64,000 bases of DNA from an uncultured Collinsella sp. (lineage in GTDB: Bacteria > Actinomycetota > Coriobacteriia > Coriobacteriales > Coriobacteriaceae): contig CAUFBM010000003.1 of assembly GCA_959023295.1 (NCBI GenBank), forward strand, positions 62,001-126,000, in the 5' to 3' direction. The notes beneath the pieces are model-generated. The model saw only the letters and a list, made by a program, of their open reading frames with translations. It ran no database searches and had not been told where the DNA came from. This document shows, piece by piece, positions 51,350 through 60,150 of this stretch. Position 1 is the first letter of the stretch. The number at the start of each line of letters is the position of its first letter. The translations under genes and the position numbers were made by a program.

Positions 51350-54130
51350 TTGGCGCGCGGATCTGCACAAAACGCCAAAGGCAATAAGGCCAATAACCAA
51401 CCGGCATCTGCTAAGGGTGCCGGTTCCCATCTGCGTGCCAATAAGGGCCACGAGGCCGACTTTGACGATTTTGAGCCCTTGGTCGAGCCCTCGGCCAACC
51501 GCGATATCGCCGGCGTGGTCATCGCCGTTTTGGCGATTGCGTCCTTCATTGCCGTGATTTCGCCGGCGACCGCACCCGTTACGGCTGCGGTTGCTGGTTT
51601 CTACCACCTGGGCTTTGGTCTGGGCGCCTACGTGCTGCCGATCGTCATTTTGCTGTTTGCCGCCACACTCTTTTTAAGCGAGGACTCGCCGCTCAACGTG
51701 CGCTCTGTTGCGGGCGGCGCCGTGGTCTTTATCGCCGTCGTTTCCATTCTTTCGCTGATGGTGCCGGGTACGAGTGTCTCGTGTGACCTTATGTTCACGC
51801 CGCAAAATTTGTCCGCCTCGGGTGGTTACATCGGTGCGTTTATTGCGAGTGCGCTGCAGAATGCCCTGGGTAAGCCTATCGCGATGGTAGTCCTGTTGGG
51901 CCTTGTCGTCGTGGGCTTGGTCATCATCGGCTTTTCGGTTGGCGGCGTGCTGCGCTCTGCTCGCGACCGTGCGGCCGATTTTGCCGAGCGCCGTCGTGCC
52001 GATGTTAACGCGAGTCCGTGGGGTGACGACGAAGCCCTGTCGGTGCCTGGTGTCGCCCGCCCCCGCCTGAGCATTCTTCGTCAAAAGGGCTCCGATGCTG
52101 CCGTGACCACGGTCATGGGTAACGATGTGGACCCGGTTTTGGACGATGACGACGAGGACGATGATCCGTTTGTCGACGTGTCCGATGCCGTGGAAGCTGA
52201 GCGCGCTAAGACAACGCTGCTGCCGCGCCGTCATGCCAAGAAGAGCAAGGCTGCGCCTAAGCTCAATACGAGTGAGCCCGACCCGACTTGGTCCGATAGC
52301 GAGATTGAGCTCACCGAGGGCGATGACGAGGACGACGAGGCTCCGATTGAGACCGCAAAGACAACTTTGCTGCCGCGTCGTCATGCCAAGCGCGACCAGG
52401 TAACCGGTCAGCTTTCGATGGAAGACGACCCCGATAAGATCGACGAGTCCGAGCCGCCGTTTGCCGTGAATCCTGTCTCGGCAGCACCTCAGATTCCCGA
52501 CTTCTTGAAGCATCCCAAGGTTGCCGATACGGCTGTCGCGGGCGCTGCCGAGGCGCCTACTTCTAGCGATGGGGGAGCGGTCAATGCCCCCGCGGATAAC
52601 GAGGGCGAAGAAGAGGATGGCCTTAAGCTTCCGCCATTCGAAATCCTGCATGCCAACCCGCAGTCGGCGTCCTCCGCGTCTTCTGACAAGGAGCTGGAAC
52701 AGACTGCCGAGTCGCTTCAGTCCACGTTGCTTGAGTTTGGCCGCAGTGCCCGCGTGGTCGGCTGGATCGCCGGCCCCACGGTGACGACCTTTAAGCTGCA
52801 ACCTGGCGAGGGCGAGCGCGTGAGCAAGATCTCGAGCCTCGAGGACGATATCGCGCTTTCGCTCGCTGCCCAGTCGGTGCGTATCTTTGCCCCGATCCCC
52901 GGCACCTCGCTCGTGGGCATCGAGATCCCCAATCGCAAGCGCCAAAACGTCAATCTGGGCGACGTGCTGCCCTATGTTAAGGGCGGTCCGCTCGAGCTGG
53001 CCATCGGTCGAGATGCCGAGGGTACGCCGGTCGTCGCCGACCTTGCCAAGATGCCCCACCTGCTGATCGCCGGTACCACGGGTTCCGGTAAGTCGGTCAT
53101 GATCAACTCCATCATCACGACCCTGCTCATGCGCGCCCTTCCCGAGGATGTTCGCCTGATCATGGTCGACCCCAAGCGCGTCGAGCTCGCGGGCTATAAC
53201 GGCCTGCCGCATCTTTACGTACCGGTCGTTACCGAACCCAAGCAGGCTGCGAGCGCCCTGCAATGGGCCGTGTCCGAGATGGAGCGTCGCCTGAAGGTCT
53301 TCGAGCGCCTTAACGTGCGTAAGATTTCGACCTACAACGAAAAGCAGGCCGCCGGCGAGTTTGAGCATTACGACAATCCGCCGCAAAAGATGCCCTATCT
53401 GGTCATCATCATTGACGAGCTCTCGGACCTGATGATGGTCGCCGGTAAGGATGTCGAGGCCTCGATCGTGCGTATTGCACAGCTGGGCCGTGCCGCCGGT
53501 ATCCACCTTATCGTGGCCACGCAGCGCCCCAGTTCCAACGTGGTGACGGGCCTTATCAAGGCCAACATTACCAACCGCATCGCCTTTAACGTCGCCACGG
53601 GCATCGACTCGCGCGTCATCATCGACCAGATGGGTGCCGAAAAGCTCACTGGTTTGGGCGACATGCTGTTCTCCAAGGTCGACTGGGGTAAGCCTCGCCG
53701 TATCCAGGGCTGCTTTGTCTCGGACGACGAAATCAACGAGATTGTCGAGTTCGTCAAGTCGCAGAGCGAGCCCGACTACCACGAGGAGATCCTGTCTGCC
53801 GTGGCGCCCGCTTCCATGTCCATGGCGGGTGTCGGCGGCATTGTCCGTACCGGCGTTGCCGAGCCTCAGGACGACGACCCGCTTATCTGGGAAGCTGCTC
53901 ATATTGTGGTGGAATCGCAGCTTGGCTCCACATCTGGCCTGCAACGTCGTCTGAAGGTTGGCTATGCGCGTGCCGGGCGTATTATGGACATGCTGGAAGA
54001 AAAGGGTGTCGTCGGCCCGCCCGACGGTTCCAAGCCGCGCGAGGTCCTGTTGGACGAGGAGGGGCTTGCCGCGCTGGAATCTGTCGACGCCGAGATGGCA
54101 CGTGAAGATCGTGAGTTTGGAGGATTCTGA
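51350..54130 (+). CDS. ftsK: DNA translocase FtsK/SpoIIIE
   Basis: FtsK pumps chromosomal DNA at the septum and activates Xer recombination. The 926-residue protein has about four N-terminal TM helices (55-205), a variable linker (about 220-440) rich in Asp/Glu, and the RecA-like motor with the Walker A IAGTTGSGKSVMINSIIT (about 575), LIMVDPKRVELAGYNGLPHL, VIIIDELSDLMM (Walker B) and a C-terminal gamma winged helix. The linker carries the 12-residue repeat AKTTLLPRRHAK twice, 50 codons apart. Start is TTG 51350, one bp after rnj. The stop overlaps the next ATG. Confidence 0.94.
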   Translation: MARGSAQNAKGNKANNQPASAKGAGSHLRANKGHEADFDDFEPLVEPSANRDIAGVVIAVLAIASFIAVISPATAPVTAAVAGFYHLGFGLGAYVLPIVILLFAATLFLSEDSPLNVRSVAGGAVVFIAVVSILSLMVPGTSVSCDLMFTPQNLSASGGYIGAFIASALQNALGKPIAMVVLLGLVVVGLVIIGFSVGGVLRSARDRAADFAERRRADVNASPWGDDEALSVPGVARPRLSILRQKGSDAAVTTVMGNDVDPVLDDDDEDDDPFVDVSDAVEAERAKTTLLPRRHAKKSKAAPKLNTSEPDPTWSDSEIELTEGDDEDDEAPIETAKTTLLPRRHAKRDQVTGQLSMEDDPDKIDESEPPFAVNPVSAAPQIPDFLKHPKVADTAVAGAAEAPTSSDGGAVNAPADNEGEEEDGLKLPPFEILHANPQSASSASSDKELEQTAESLQSTLLEFGRSARVVGWIAGPTVTTFKLQPGEGERVSKISSLEDDIALSLAAQSVRIFAPIPGTSLVGIEIPNRKRQNVNLGDVLPYVKGGPLELAIGRDAEGTPVVADLAKMPHLLIAGTTGSGKSVMINSIITTLLMRALPEDVRLIMVDPKRVELAGYNGLPHLYVPVVTEPKQAASALQWAVSEMERRLKVFERLNVRKISTYNEKQAAGEFEHYDNPPQKMPYLVIIIDELSDLMMVAGKDVEASIVRIAQLGRAAGIHLIVATQRPSSNVVTGLIKANITNRIAFNVATGIDSRVIIDQMGAEKLTGLGDMLFSKVDWGKPRRIQGCFVSDDEINEIVEFVKSQSEPDYHEEILSAVAPASMSMAGVGGIVRTGVAEPQDDDPLIWEAAHIVVESQLGSTSGLQRRLKVGYARAGRIMDMLEEKGVVGPPDGSKPREVLLDEEGLAALESVDAEMAREDREFGGF

Positions 54131-55641
54131 TGGCTGCACGCTTTGGTGACATGCTGCTCGAGCAGCGTCGCCGAATGGGCCTTTCCATTCAGCAGGTCGC
54201 CAACACCATCAAAATCAGGCCGCAGATCATCGAGTTTTTCGAGACCGGTAACTTTGCTTCGATGCCGCCGCGCGGCTATGCGCAGGGCATGATTTCGAGC
54301 TATGCTCGCTTTTTGGGCCTCAATCCGCGCGAGGTCGTCAATGCCTACTTTGACGACCTGATGGCATACGAACGCGAGACGTCGCAGCAGGGCGGTCGTT
54401 TTCAGGACGCCGCCGGCTACGTCAATTCGCGTTCCTCGGTCGATAACGGGCGCTTCCTGATGGTTCAGGGCGGTCGTTCGACCCGCTATGGACAGCGTCC
54501 TCAGCAGGCCGGTTATATCACCGAGACGGGTTCGGGCGAGGAGATTCGCTCACAGCGTGACCGGTTCCGCAGTACGCCGATGCCCGAGGACCGTGCACTT
54601 CCCGCTGCTCGCGGCGTGGCGCGTGACCCTCGTGCCGGCTACGGCGACGGCGGCTATTCCGATCGCGGTTACCGTGGTGTCTCTACGGGACGCTCTCGCG
54701 GTGGCTATGCGGATGCCGATGCCACGCAGGTGACGCCGCGTCTTCGCTCTCAATCACAGCCGTATGGCCAGCGCTCTTCGGCTCCGCGTTCGGGCCAGCG
54801 TGGCTATCAAGGCCGCGGTGAACTTGCGCCCCGCTCGGGTCAGCGCAGCCTTCAGGGCCAGGGCGGCTATCGCGGCCGTTCCGATAGCAATCGTGGTCGT
54901 ATGCCTCAGGGAGGCGGCCGCAGCAGTTCCAGTCGTGGACGCGGCGGATCCCGTACTCCTCAAAACAACGGGCTCGATCCGCGTATCGTCTACGCCGGCA
55001 TCGGTGCCGTGGCGTTGCTGCTGATCGTGCTCATCGTGGTGCTTCTGCGCGGCTGCGCATCTTCGGCGCCCGAGACCACGCCCGAGACGCCCACTGCTAC
55101 CAAGACTACGACCAAGAAGTCTTCTAAGAAGACCGAAACGGTCGACGAGGACGAAGACACCGATGAGGCGACGGATGAGTCGACTGATTCGGACGCTACC
55201 AAGACGACGGCAAAGAAGGAAGAGAACGAGGTCACGAAGGTCAAGGTCTCCGTTGCCAAGGGAAAGACCGCGTGGATTGAGGTCAAGGTCGACGGCAAGT
55301 CGGTCTATGGCGCCCAGGCGACTGGCCCCTTTGAGCAGGAGTACACGCCCGAGTCCTCGATCGAGATCACCACGTCCAAGCCTTCCGATGTCACCGTTAC
55401 CAAGAACGGCGAAAAGGTCCGTTACGATACCAAGACCTCGGGCGTGGCGCGTGTGACGATCACCGTTCCCAAGAAGAAGACGACTGATTCCGAGAATGGT
55501 GAAAGTTCTGATAGTGCCGACACCGCCGATGGTACCGACACCACCGACGGCACCGATGCCCAGTCCACGGATGGCGCCGATACCGCATCTGACGGTCAGA
55601 CGCCCACCGATTCTACCGACTATTCGTACGATAGCTACTAA
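54130..55641 (+). CDS. RodZ-like membrane protein with HTH domain and RG-rich linker
   Basis: The 503-residue protein begins with an HTH_25-type helix-turn-helix (FGDMLLEQRRRMGLSIQQVA ... IKIRPQIIEFFETGNF ... PPRGYAQGMISSYARFLGL), followed by about 190 residues rich in Arg, Gly, Gln, Ser and Tyr, one TM helix near 286-308, a Thr/Lys/Asp-rich stretch and a DUF4115-like beta domain (KVKVSVAKGKTAWIEVKVDG). This is the RodZ layout, which ties MreB to cell-wall synthesis, although the linker is much longer and the tail ends in Asp/Thr/Ser repeats. It overlaps ftsK by one base, at the place of ymfM in Bacillus. Confidence 0.82.
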   Translation: MAARFGDMLLEQRRRMGLSIQQVANTIKIRPQIIEFFETGNFASMPPRGYAQGMISSYARFLGLNPREVVNAYFDDLMAYERETSQQGGRFQDAAGYVNSRSSVDNGRFLMVQGGRSTRYGQRPQQAGYITETGSGEEIRSQRDRFRSTPMPEDRALPAARGVARDPRAGYGDGGYSDRGYRGVSTGRSRGGYADADATQVTPRLRSQSQPYGQRSSAPRSGQRGYQGRGELAPRSGQRSLQGQGGYRGRSDSNRGRMPQGGGRSSSSRGRGGSRTPQNNGLDPRIVYAGIGAVALLLIVLIVVLLRGCASSAPETTPETPTATKTTTKKSSKKTETVDEDEDTDEATDESTDSDATKTTAKKEENEVTKVKVSVAKGKTAWIEVKVDGKSVYGAQATGPFEQEYTPESSIEITTSKPSDVTVTKNGEKVRYDTKTSGVARVTITVPKKKTTDSENGESSDSADTADGTDTTDGTDAQSTDGADTASDGQTPTDSTDYSYDSY

Positions 55642-55667
55642 GCTGCTCGTATGCGAAAGGAAACATC

Positions 55668-56165
55668 ATGGCTAAAGATTCCAGCTTCGACGTCGTGTCC
55701 GAGGTCAACATGCAAGAGGTCGACAACGCCTTCCAGCAGACCACGCGCGAGATTTCCCAGCGCTATGACCTTAAGGATTCCGGCGCCACGATCGAGCTTT
55801 CGAAGGGCGACAAGCTCTTTACGATCAACGCCCCGGCCGACTTTGTCTCCAAGCAGATTATCGACGTGCTGAGCTCCAAGCTCATCAAGCGCGGCATCGA
55901 CCTCAAGGCTGTCTCGTGGGATGCTCCGCAGGCGGCATCGGGCGGCACCGTGCGCGTGCTCGGCCATATCGTCGAGGGTATCGACCAGGCGACCGCCAAG
56001 AAGATCAGCAAGGACATCAAGGACCAAAAGCTCAAGGTCAAGGTGACCATCGAGGCCGACAAGCTGCGTGTTTCCTCTGCTTCGAAGGACGCGTTGCAGA
56101 CCGTGATCCAGTTTCTGCGCGACCAGGACTACGGCCAGCCGCTGCAGTTCACCAACTACCGCTAA
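55668..56165 (+). CDS. yajQ: YajQ family nucleotide-binding protein
   Basis: YajQ (UPF0234) proteins fold as two ferredoxin-like domains; some bind cyclic di-GMP or tRNA/RNA. The 165-residue protein shows SFDVVSEVNMQEVDNAFQQT, ISQRYDLKDSGATIEL, SKLIKRGIDLKAVSWD and KDQKLKVKVTIEADKLRVSS, the complete family pattern. ATG 55668 follows GAAAGGAAA. Function in this organism is unknown. Confidence 0.92.
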   Translation: MAKDSSFDVVSEVNMQEVDNAFQQTTREISQRYDLKDSGATIELSKGDKLFTINAPADFVSKQIIDVLSSKLIKRGIDLKAVSWDAPQAASGGTVRVLGHIVEGIDQATAKKISKDIKDQKLKVKVTIEADKLRVSSASKDALQTVIQFLRDQDYGQPLQFTNYR

Positions 56166-56192
56166 TATCATTCGAAAGGACCGCTCTCCAAC

Positions 56193-57542
56193 ATGGATAC
56201 ACCGTTGGGCTCCGTGCTCTACATCACCCTCGGCTGCGCTAAGAACGAGGTTGACACCGACCGCATGCGTTCTCTTTTGACCGCCGCAGGCTACGAAGAG
56301 GCATTCGACCCGCAGGATGCCGATATCGCCATCGTCAATACATGCTCGTTCCTCGCCTCCGCAACGTCCGAGAGCATCGAGACCACGCTCGAGCTCGCCA
56401 ACGAGGTTCAGGACGGCGTTCGTTCTTGCCCCATCGTCATGTGCGGCTGTGTGCCGTCGCGCTATGGCGACGACCTGCCTGACGAGCTGCCCGAGGTCGC
56501 TGCCTTTGTGAAGGCCGACGAGGAGGACGGCATCGTAGCGGTCATCGATGGCGTGCTGGGTGTCGAGCGTGAGATCGCAGCCTATATTCCGCAGGTCAAG
56601 CGCACTGTCGAGGGCGCTGTCGCCTACGTCAAGATTTCCGATGGCTGCAACCGCTTCTGCAGCTTCTGCATGATTCCCTATATTCGCGGTCGCTATCATT
56701 CACGCAATGCCGAGAGTATTATCTCCGAGGTGCGCGACCTGGTTGCCGGCGGTGTGCGCGAGATCGTGCTGATCGGCCAGGACACGGGAATTTGGGGCAC
56801 CGACTTTGCCGACGAGGACGTCGCCGAGGGCTCGCCGCGCAATCTGGCGCAGCTGCTGCGTGCCGTCGCCGAGGCCGTGCGCCCGCAGAACGTCTGGGTC
56901 CGTGTGCTCTACTTGCAGCCCGAGGGCATGACTGACGAGCTCATTGAGACCATTCGTGATACGCCCGAGGTGCTGCCCTATATCGATATCCCCGTGCAGC
57001 ACTGCGACGCGCGCATCCTCAAGGCCATGCGTCGCTCCGGTTCGCGCCAGGAGCTCGAGGACCTGTTCCGCGACCTTCGCGAGCGCATCCCCGGTATCGT
57101 GATTCGCTCCACGGCCATGGTCGGCTTCCCGACCGAGACCGACGACGAGTTTCGTGATCTTATCGACTTTATGGACACCGTCGGCTTTGACTACACGAGC
57201 GTCTTTGCCTACTCGCAGGAGGAGGGCAGCCTGGCCGCTAAGATGGAGGGTCAGGTCGACGAAGAGGTCAAGCTCGAGCGCGCCCAGGAGGCCATGGACC
57301 TGGCCGAGTCGCTCGGTTTTGCCGCCACCGCCGCACATGTGGGCGAGCGCGCCCAGGTGATCGTCGACGGTATCGAAGAAACCGAGGACGGCGCCGAGCT
57401 GATCGGCCATGCCTGGTTCCAGGCGCCCGATTCCGATGGCGCGGTGCACTTGGATGCCAGCGAGGCATCTGTGGGCGATATTCTGACGGCCGAGTTTACC
57501 GATAGCTTCTGCTATGAGCTTATCGGCCATGTTGTGGAGTAG
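56193..57542 (+). CDS. rimO: Ribosomal protein S12 methylthiotransferase RimO
   Basis: RimO methylthiolates Asp of S12. N-terminal cluster Cys in YITLGCAKNEVD, VNTCSFLASATSESI and VMCGCVPSRY; the radical SAM motif KISDGCNRFCSFCMIPYIRG; a TRAM domain at the end. The LGCAKNEVD and FCSFCMIP patterns are those of RimO, distinguishing it from MtaB upstream. 449 residues, ATG 56193 after GAAAGGA. Confidence 0.95.
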   Translation: MDTPLGSVLYITLGCAKNEVDTDRMRSLLTAAGYEEAFDPQDADIAIVNTCSFLASATSESIETTLELANEVQDGVRSCPIVMCGCVPSRYGDDLPDELPEVAAFVKADEEDGIVAVIDGVLGVEREIAAYIPQVKRTVEGAVAYVKISDGCNRFCSFCMIPYIRGRYHSRNAESIISEVRDLVAGGVREIVLIGQDTGIWGTDFADEDVAEGSPRNLAQLLRAVAEAVRPQNVWVRVLYLQPEGMTDELIETIRDTPEVLPYIDIPVQHCDARILKAMRRSGSRQELEDLFRDLRERIPGIVIRSTAMVGFPTETDDEFRDLIDFMDTVGFDYTSVFAYSQEEGSLAAKMEGQVDEEVKLERAQEAMDLAESLGFAATAAHVGERAQVIVDGIEETEDGAELIGHAWFQAPDSDGAVHLDASEASVGDILTAEFTDSFCYELIGHVVE

Positions 57543-57551
57543 GAGAGCATC

Positions 57552-58190
57552 GTGGCAAACGAGAGCAATAAGGAACTGACGAGTGTTTGGACGCCCGCCA
57601 ACATCGTGACGTGCGTTCGCATCGTTTTTATCCCGGTGTTCATGATCGTGTCGGCGCTTTCTCACACGAGTGTTGCCGGTACGGATTGGAGCATCTTCGA
57701 CGGCCCGCTCGCCGCCGCTGCCTTCATTCTGTATGTGATCCTGTCGTGCACCGATAAGGTCGACGGTTATCTGGCGCGTTCGCGCAACGAGATCACCGAC
57801 TTCGGTAAATTCTTGGACCCCATCGCCGATAAGCTGCTCGTGTTTTCGGCCCTGCTGCTGTTCTTGGATTTTGGCGCGGTGACCGTGTGGTCCGTGTTCA
57901 TTATCCTGTTCCGTGAGCTTCTGGTGAGCGCCCTTCGCATGGTCGCGAGTGCGGCCGGTGTGGTCGTTGCGGCCGATAAGCTCGGCAAGTACAAGACGGC
58001 GACCACGATGGTCTCCATCTGCGGTTACCTGTGCGTTTTTGCTATGGCCGGCTTGCACCTTGGCCCGGTGGCGCTGACGCTCGGCATCTACTCGGTGTCG
58101 CGCTTCCTGTATGCCGTTGCCGTTGTCTTGACCGTTATCTCGGGCGCCCAGTACTTCTGGAACTGCCGCAAGATCGTCTTTTCGGTCTAG
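57552..58190 (+). CDS. pgsA: CDP-diacylglycerol-glycerol-3-phosphate 3-phosphatidyltransferase
   Basis: PgsA makes phosphatidylglycerol phosphate. The CDP-alcohol phosphotransferase signature D-x2-DG-x2-AR-x8-G-x3-D-x3-D is visible: TDKVDGYLARSRNEITDFG then KFLDPIADK. Five or six TM helices. 212 residues, GTG 57552, 9 bp after rimO. It precedes cinA as in Bacillus. PgsA versus another CDP-alcohol transferase is decided by length, PLVxS-like N-terminus and synteny. Confidence 0.9.
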   Translation: MANESNKELTSVWTPANIVTCVRIVFIPVFMIVSALSHTSVAGTDWSIFDGPLAAAAFILYVILSCTDKVDGYLARSRNEITDFGKFLDPIADKLLVFSALLLFLDFGAVTVWSVFIILFRELLVSALRMVASAAGVVVAADKLGKYKTATTMVSICGYLCVFAMAGLHLGPVALTLGIYSVSRFLYAVAVVLTVISGAQYFWNCRKIVFSV

Positions 58191-58202
58191 GTCCTGGTGG
58201 GT

Positions 58203-58733
58203 ATGACGGACTCTTTTGAGCAGATTTTCGCACATAACGAGGAGCTGGCGCGCGATATCGTCGAACGCGCGAGCGCTCGGGGTGTGACGGTTTCGACGGC
58301 TGAGTCGCTGACGGCGGGTATGATCGCCTCGACGATTGCGGATATCCCGGGCGCCTCGGCGGTGCTGCGTGGCGGTGCGGTGACCTACTGCGATGAGATT
58401 AAGCATCGCGTGCTGGGTGTTGAGCAGGAGACGCTCGACCGCTACACCGCGGTGTCGCATCAAACTGCGCGCGAGATGGCGTCGGGTTCGCTGGAGCTGT
58501 ACCAGAGCGATATTGCAGTGAGCGCAACGGGTTATGCCGGCCCCGGCGGTGGTACTGAGGACGATCCTGCTGGCACTTTCTATATTGGTTGGGCACATCG
58601 TTCCGCCGATGGGGGAGTGCCGGTCGTGGACTCTGTGCGCTGCCACTATGAGGGCGACCGTTCGTGTGTTCGTGCCCATGCGGTCACGGAGGCATTGGGT
58701 CGCATTGTCTGCGTGCTCGATTCTATGGAATAG
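58203..58733 (+). CDS. cinA: CinA C-terminal domain protein (nicotinamide-nucleotide amidohydrolase)
   Basis: The 176-residue product has only the PncC/CinA C-terminal domain: GVTVSTAESLTAGMIASTIA, FRGG-like VLRGGAVTYCDEIKHRVLGV, SHQTAREMASGSLELYQSDI and ATGYAGPGGGTEDDPAGTFY. The N-terminal MoCF-like domain of full CinA is absent. PncC hydrolyses NMN to nicotinate mononucleotide; CinA proteins are linked to competence by operon with recA. Start ATG 58203 is preferred; GTG 58197 is also possible, and the ribosome-binding site is poor in both cases. A terminator hairpin separates it from recA. Confidence 0.9.
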   Translation: MTDSFEQIFAHNEELARDIVERASARGVTVSTAESLTAGMIASTIADIPGASAVLRGGAVTYCDEIKHRVLGVEQETLDRYTAVSHQTAREMASGSLELYQSDIAVSATGYAGPGGGTEDDPAGTFYIGWAHRSADGGVPVVDSVRCHYEGDRSCVRAHAVTEALGRIVCVLDSME

Positions 58734-58740
58734 ACGTGTT

Positions 58741-58764
58741 TTAAGGGGCCTCCGGGCCCCTTAA
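58741..58764. terminator. Terminator hairpin after cinA
   Basis: TTAAGGGGCC (58741-58750), loop TCCG and GGCCCCTTAA (58755-58764) form a perfect 10-bp stem; only a short T tract. Confidence 0.7.
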
Positions 58765-58839
58765 TTGTGGAGATGGGGACCTCAGAAGAATTTAGCGTTT
58801 GTGCTGTTCATAGGTGTATTTTTGCCTGCCTTGTTCTTA

Positions 58840-58905
58840 TTTGGCCCTTTATGGTCAAGCATTTGGTCAGTGTTTGGTCGGCTTTTGGTTGGGTTTTGGA
58901 AAGGT
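58840..58905 (+). promoter_or_regulatory. 11-bp tandem TTTGGT repeats upstream of recA
   Basis: Three TTTGGT at 58862, 58873 and 58884 and TTTGGA at 58895 lie in perfect 11-bp phase, fitting TTTGGTYDGBT. Degenerate copies are at 58850 (TATGGT) and 58840 (TTTGGC) with 12- and 10-bp spacing. TATGAT (about 58914-58919) is a possible -10, 19 bp after the start of the last in-phase copy. It is the longest array of the three loci. Confidence 0.6.
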
Positions 58906-58938
58906 CGGCTGCATATGATTTATCTGAACGGTTGACCA

Positions 58939-58952
58939 CGAACAGCCGTTCG
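58939..58952. promoter_or_regulatory. LexA/SOS box upstream of recA
   Basis: CGAACAGCCGTTCG is a perfect CGAAC-N4-GTTCG palindrome, the Gram-positive/actinobacterial SOS box, 38 bp before the recA ATG and just downstream of the likely promoter, where LexA would block transcription. Confidence 0.85.
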
Positions 58953-58990
58953 TTTATTATCGATGCAGGTTGTTAAGAGGAGGGCTATTC

Positions 58991-60139
58991 ATGGCCAAGA
59001 ATTCAGGTCCCGTACGTACCGTTCATGCTCGCACGACGGGTAAAGAGCGCGATGAGATGATCGCCACCACCAAGGCCGAGATCGAGAAGAAATTCGGCCA
59101 GGGTTCCATCATGAGGTACGGCGACGGTGGCCCCGAGCTCGAGGTCGAGGCCATCCCTACGGGCGCTCTGGCACTCGATGCCGCGTTGGGTATCGGCGGC
59201 GTGCCGCGTGGCCGTATCGTCGAGATCTACGGTCCTGAGTCCTCCGGTAAGACGACGCTTTCGCTCGAGATCCTGGCCGAGGCCCAGGCAATGGGTGGCG
59301 TTGTGGCATTTATCGATGCCGAGCATGCGCTCGATCCCACTTATGCCGCGCGTATCGGCGTGGATATCGACGAGGTGCTCATTTCTCAGCCCGATACGGG
59401 CGAGCAGGCGCTCGAGATTGTTGACATGCTCGTGCGTTCCGGCGCCATCGATGCCATCGTTGTCGACTCCGTCGCCGCGCTGACCCCGCGTGCCGAGATC
59501 GAGGGAGAAATCGGCGACACTACGGTCGGTCTTCAGGCTCGCCTGATGAGCCAAGCGCTCCGCAAGCTCGCCGGCTCGCTGTCTAAGTCCAACACGACGT
59601 GCATCTTCATTAACCAGCTGCGTGAGAAGATCGGCGTCATGTTCGGCAACCCCGAGACCACGACGGGCGGCCGCGCCCTTAAATTCTTCTCTTCGGTGCG
59701 TATCGACATTCGCCGTATCGATAGCATTAAGCTTAAGGACGAGGTTATCGGTAACCGCGTGCGCGCTAAGGTCGTTAAGAACAAGGTGGCAGCTCCGTTC
59801 CGTTCTGCTGAGTTCGACATTATGTACGGTACGGGCATCTCTAAGGAGGGCTCGATTCTGGACATGGCTGTCGAGTGCGGCATCTGCAAGAAGATGGGCT
59901 CCTGGTTTGCCTATGGCGAGGACAAGCTCGGCAACGGTCGCGAGGCCGCCAAGGCGTTCCTGCGCGAACACCCCGATTGCGCCGACGAGATTGAGCATAA
60001 GGTCCGTCTTGCCTGCGGGCTTGAGTTTGATGACGATGCTCCGTCCGAGGTAGAGCTGACCGATCAGCCTGCGCCTGAGGAGTTTGACGAGCTTTACGCC
60101 ATCGATGGTTCCGCCATGCTCGATGATGACGACGAGTAG
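58991..60139 (+). CDS. recA: Recombinase RecA
   Basis: RecA forms filaments on single-stranded DNA, drives strand exchange and triggers LexA self-cleavage. The 382-residue protein has an N-terminal helix region, Walker A YGPESSGKTTLSLE, VAFIDAEHALDP, IVVDSVAALTP (Walker B), L2 segment FGNPETTTGGRALKF and a C-terminal acidic tail (DELYAIDGSAMLDDDDE). An N-terminal extension of about 20 residues precedes the family start. ATG 58991 follows AGGAGG. It is transcribed with recX (11 bp gap) and carries an SOS box and the 11-bp repeats. Confidence 0.98.
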   Translation: MAKNSGPVRTVHARTTGKERDEMIATTKAEIEKKFGQGSIMRYGDGGPELEVEAIPTGALALDAALGIGGVPRGRIVEIYGPESSGKTTLSLEILAEAQAMGGVVAFIDAEHALDPTYAARIGVDIDEVLISQPDTGEQALEIVDMLVRSGAIDAIVVDSVAALTPRAEIEGEIGDTTVGLQARLMSQALRKLAGSLSKSNTTCIFINQLREKIGVMFGNPETTTGGRALKFFSSVRIDIRRIDSIKLKDEVIGNRVRAKVVKNKVAAPFRSAEFDIMYGTGISKEGSILDMAVECGICKKMGSWFAYGEDKLGNGREAAKAFLREHPDCADEIEHKVRLACGLEFDDDAPSEVELTDQPAPEEFDELYAIDGSAMLDDDDE

Positions 60140-60150
60140 CGGTTACGCTC

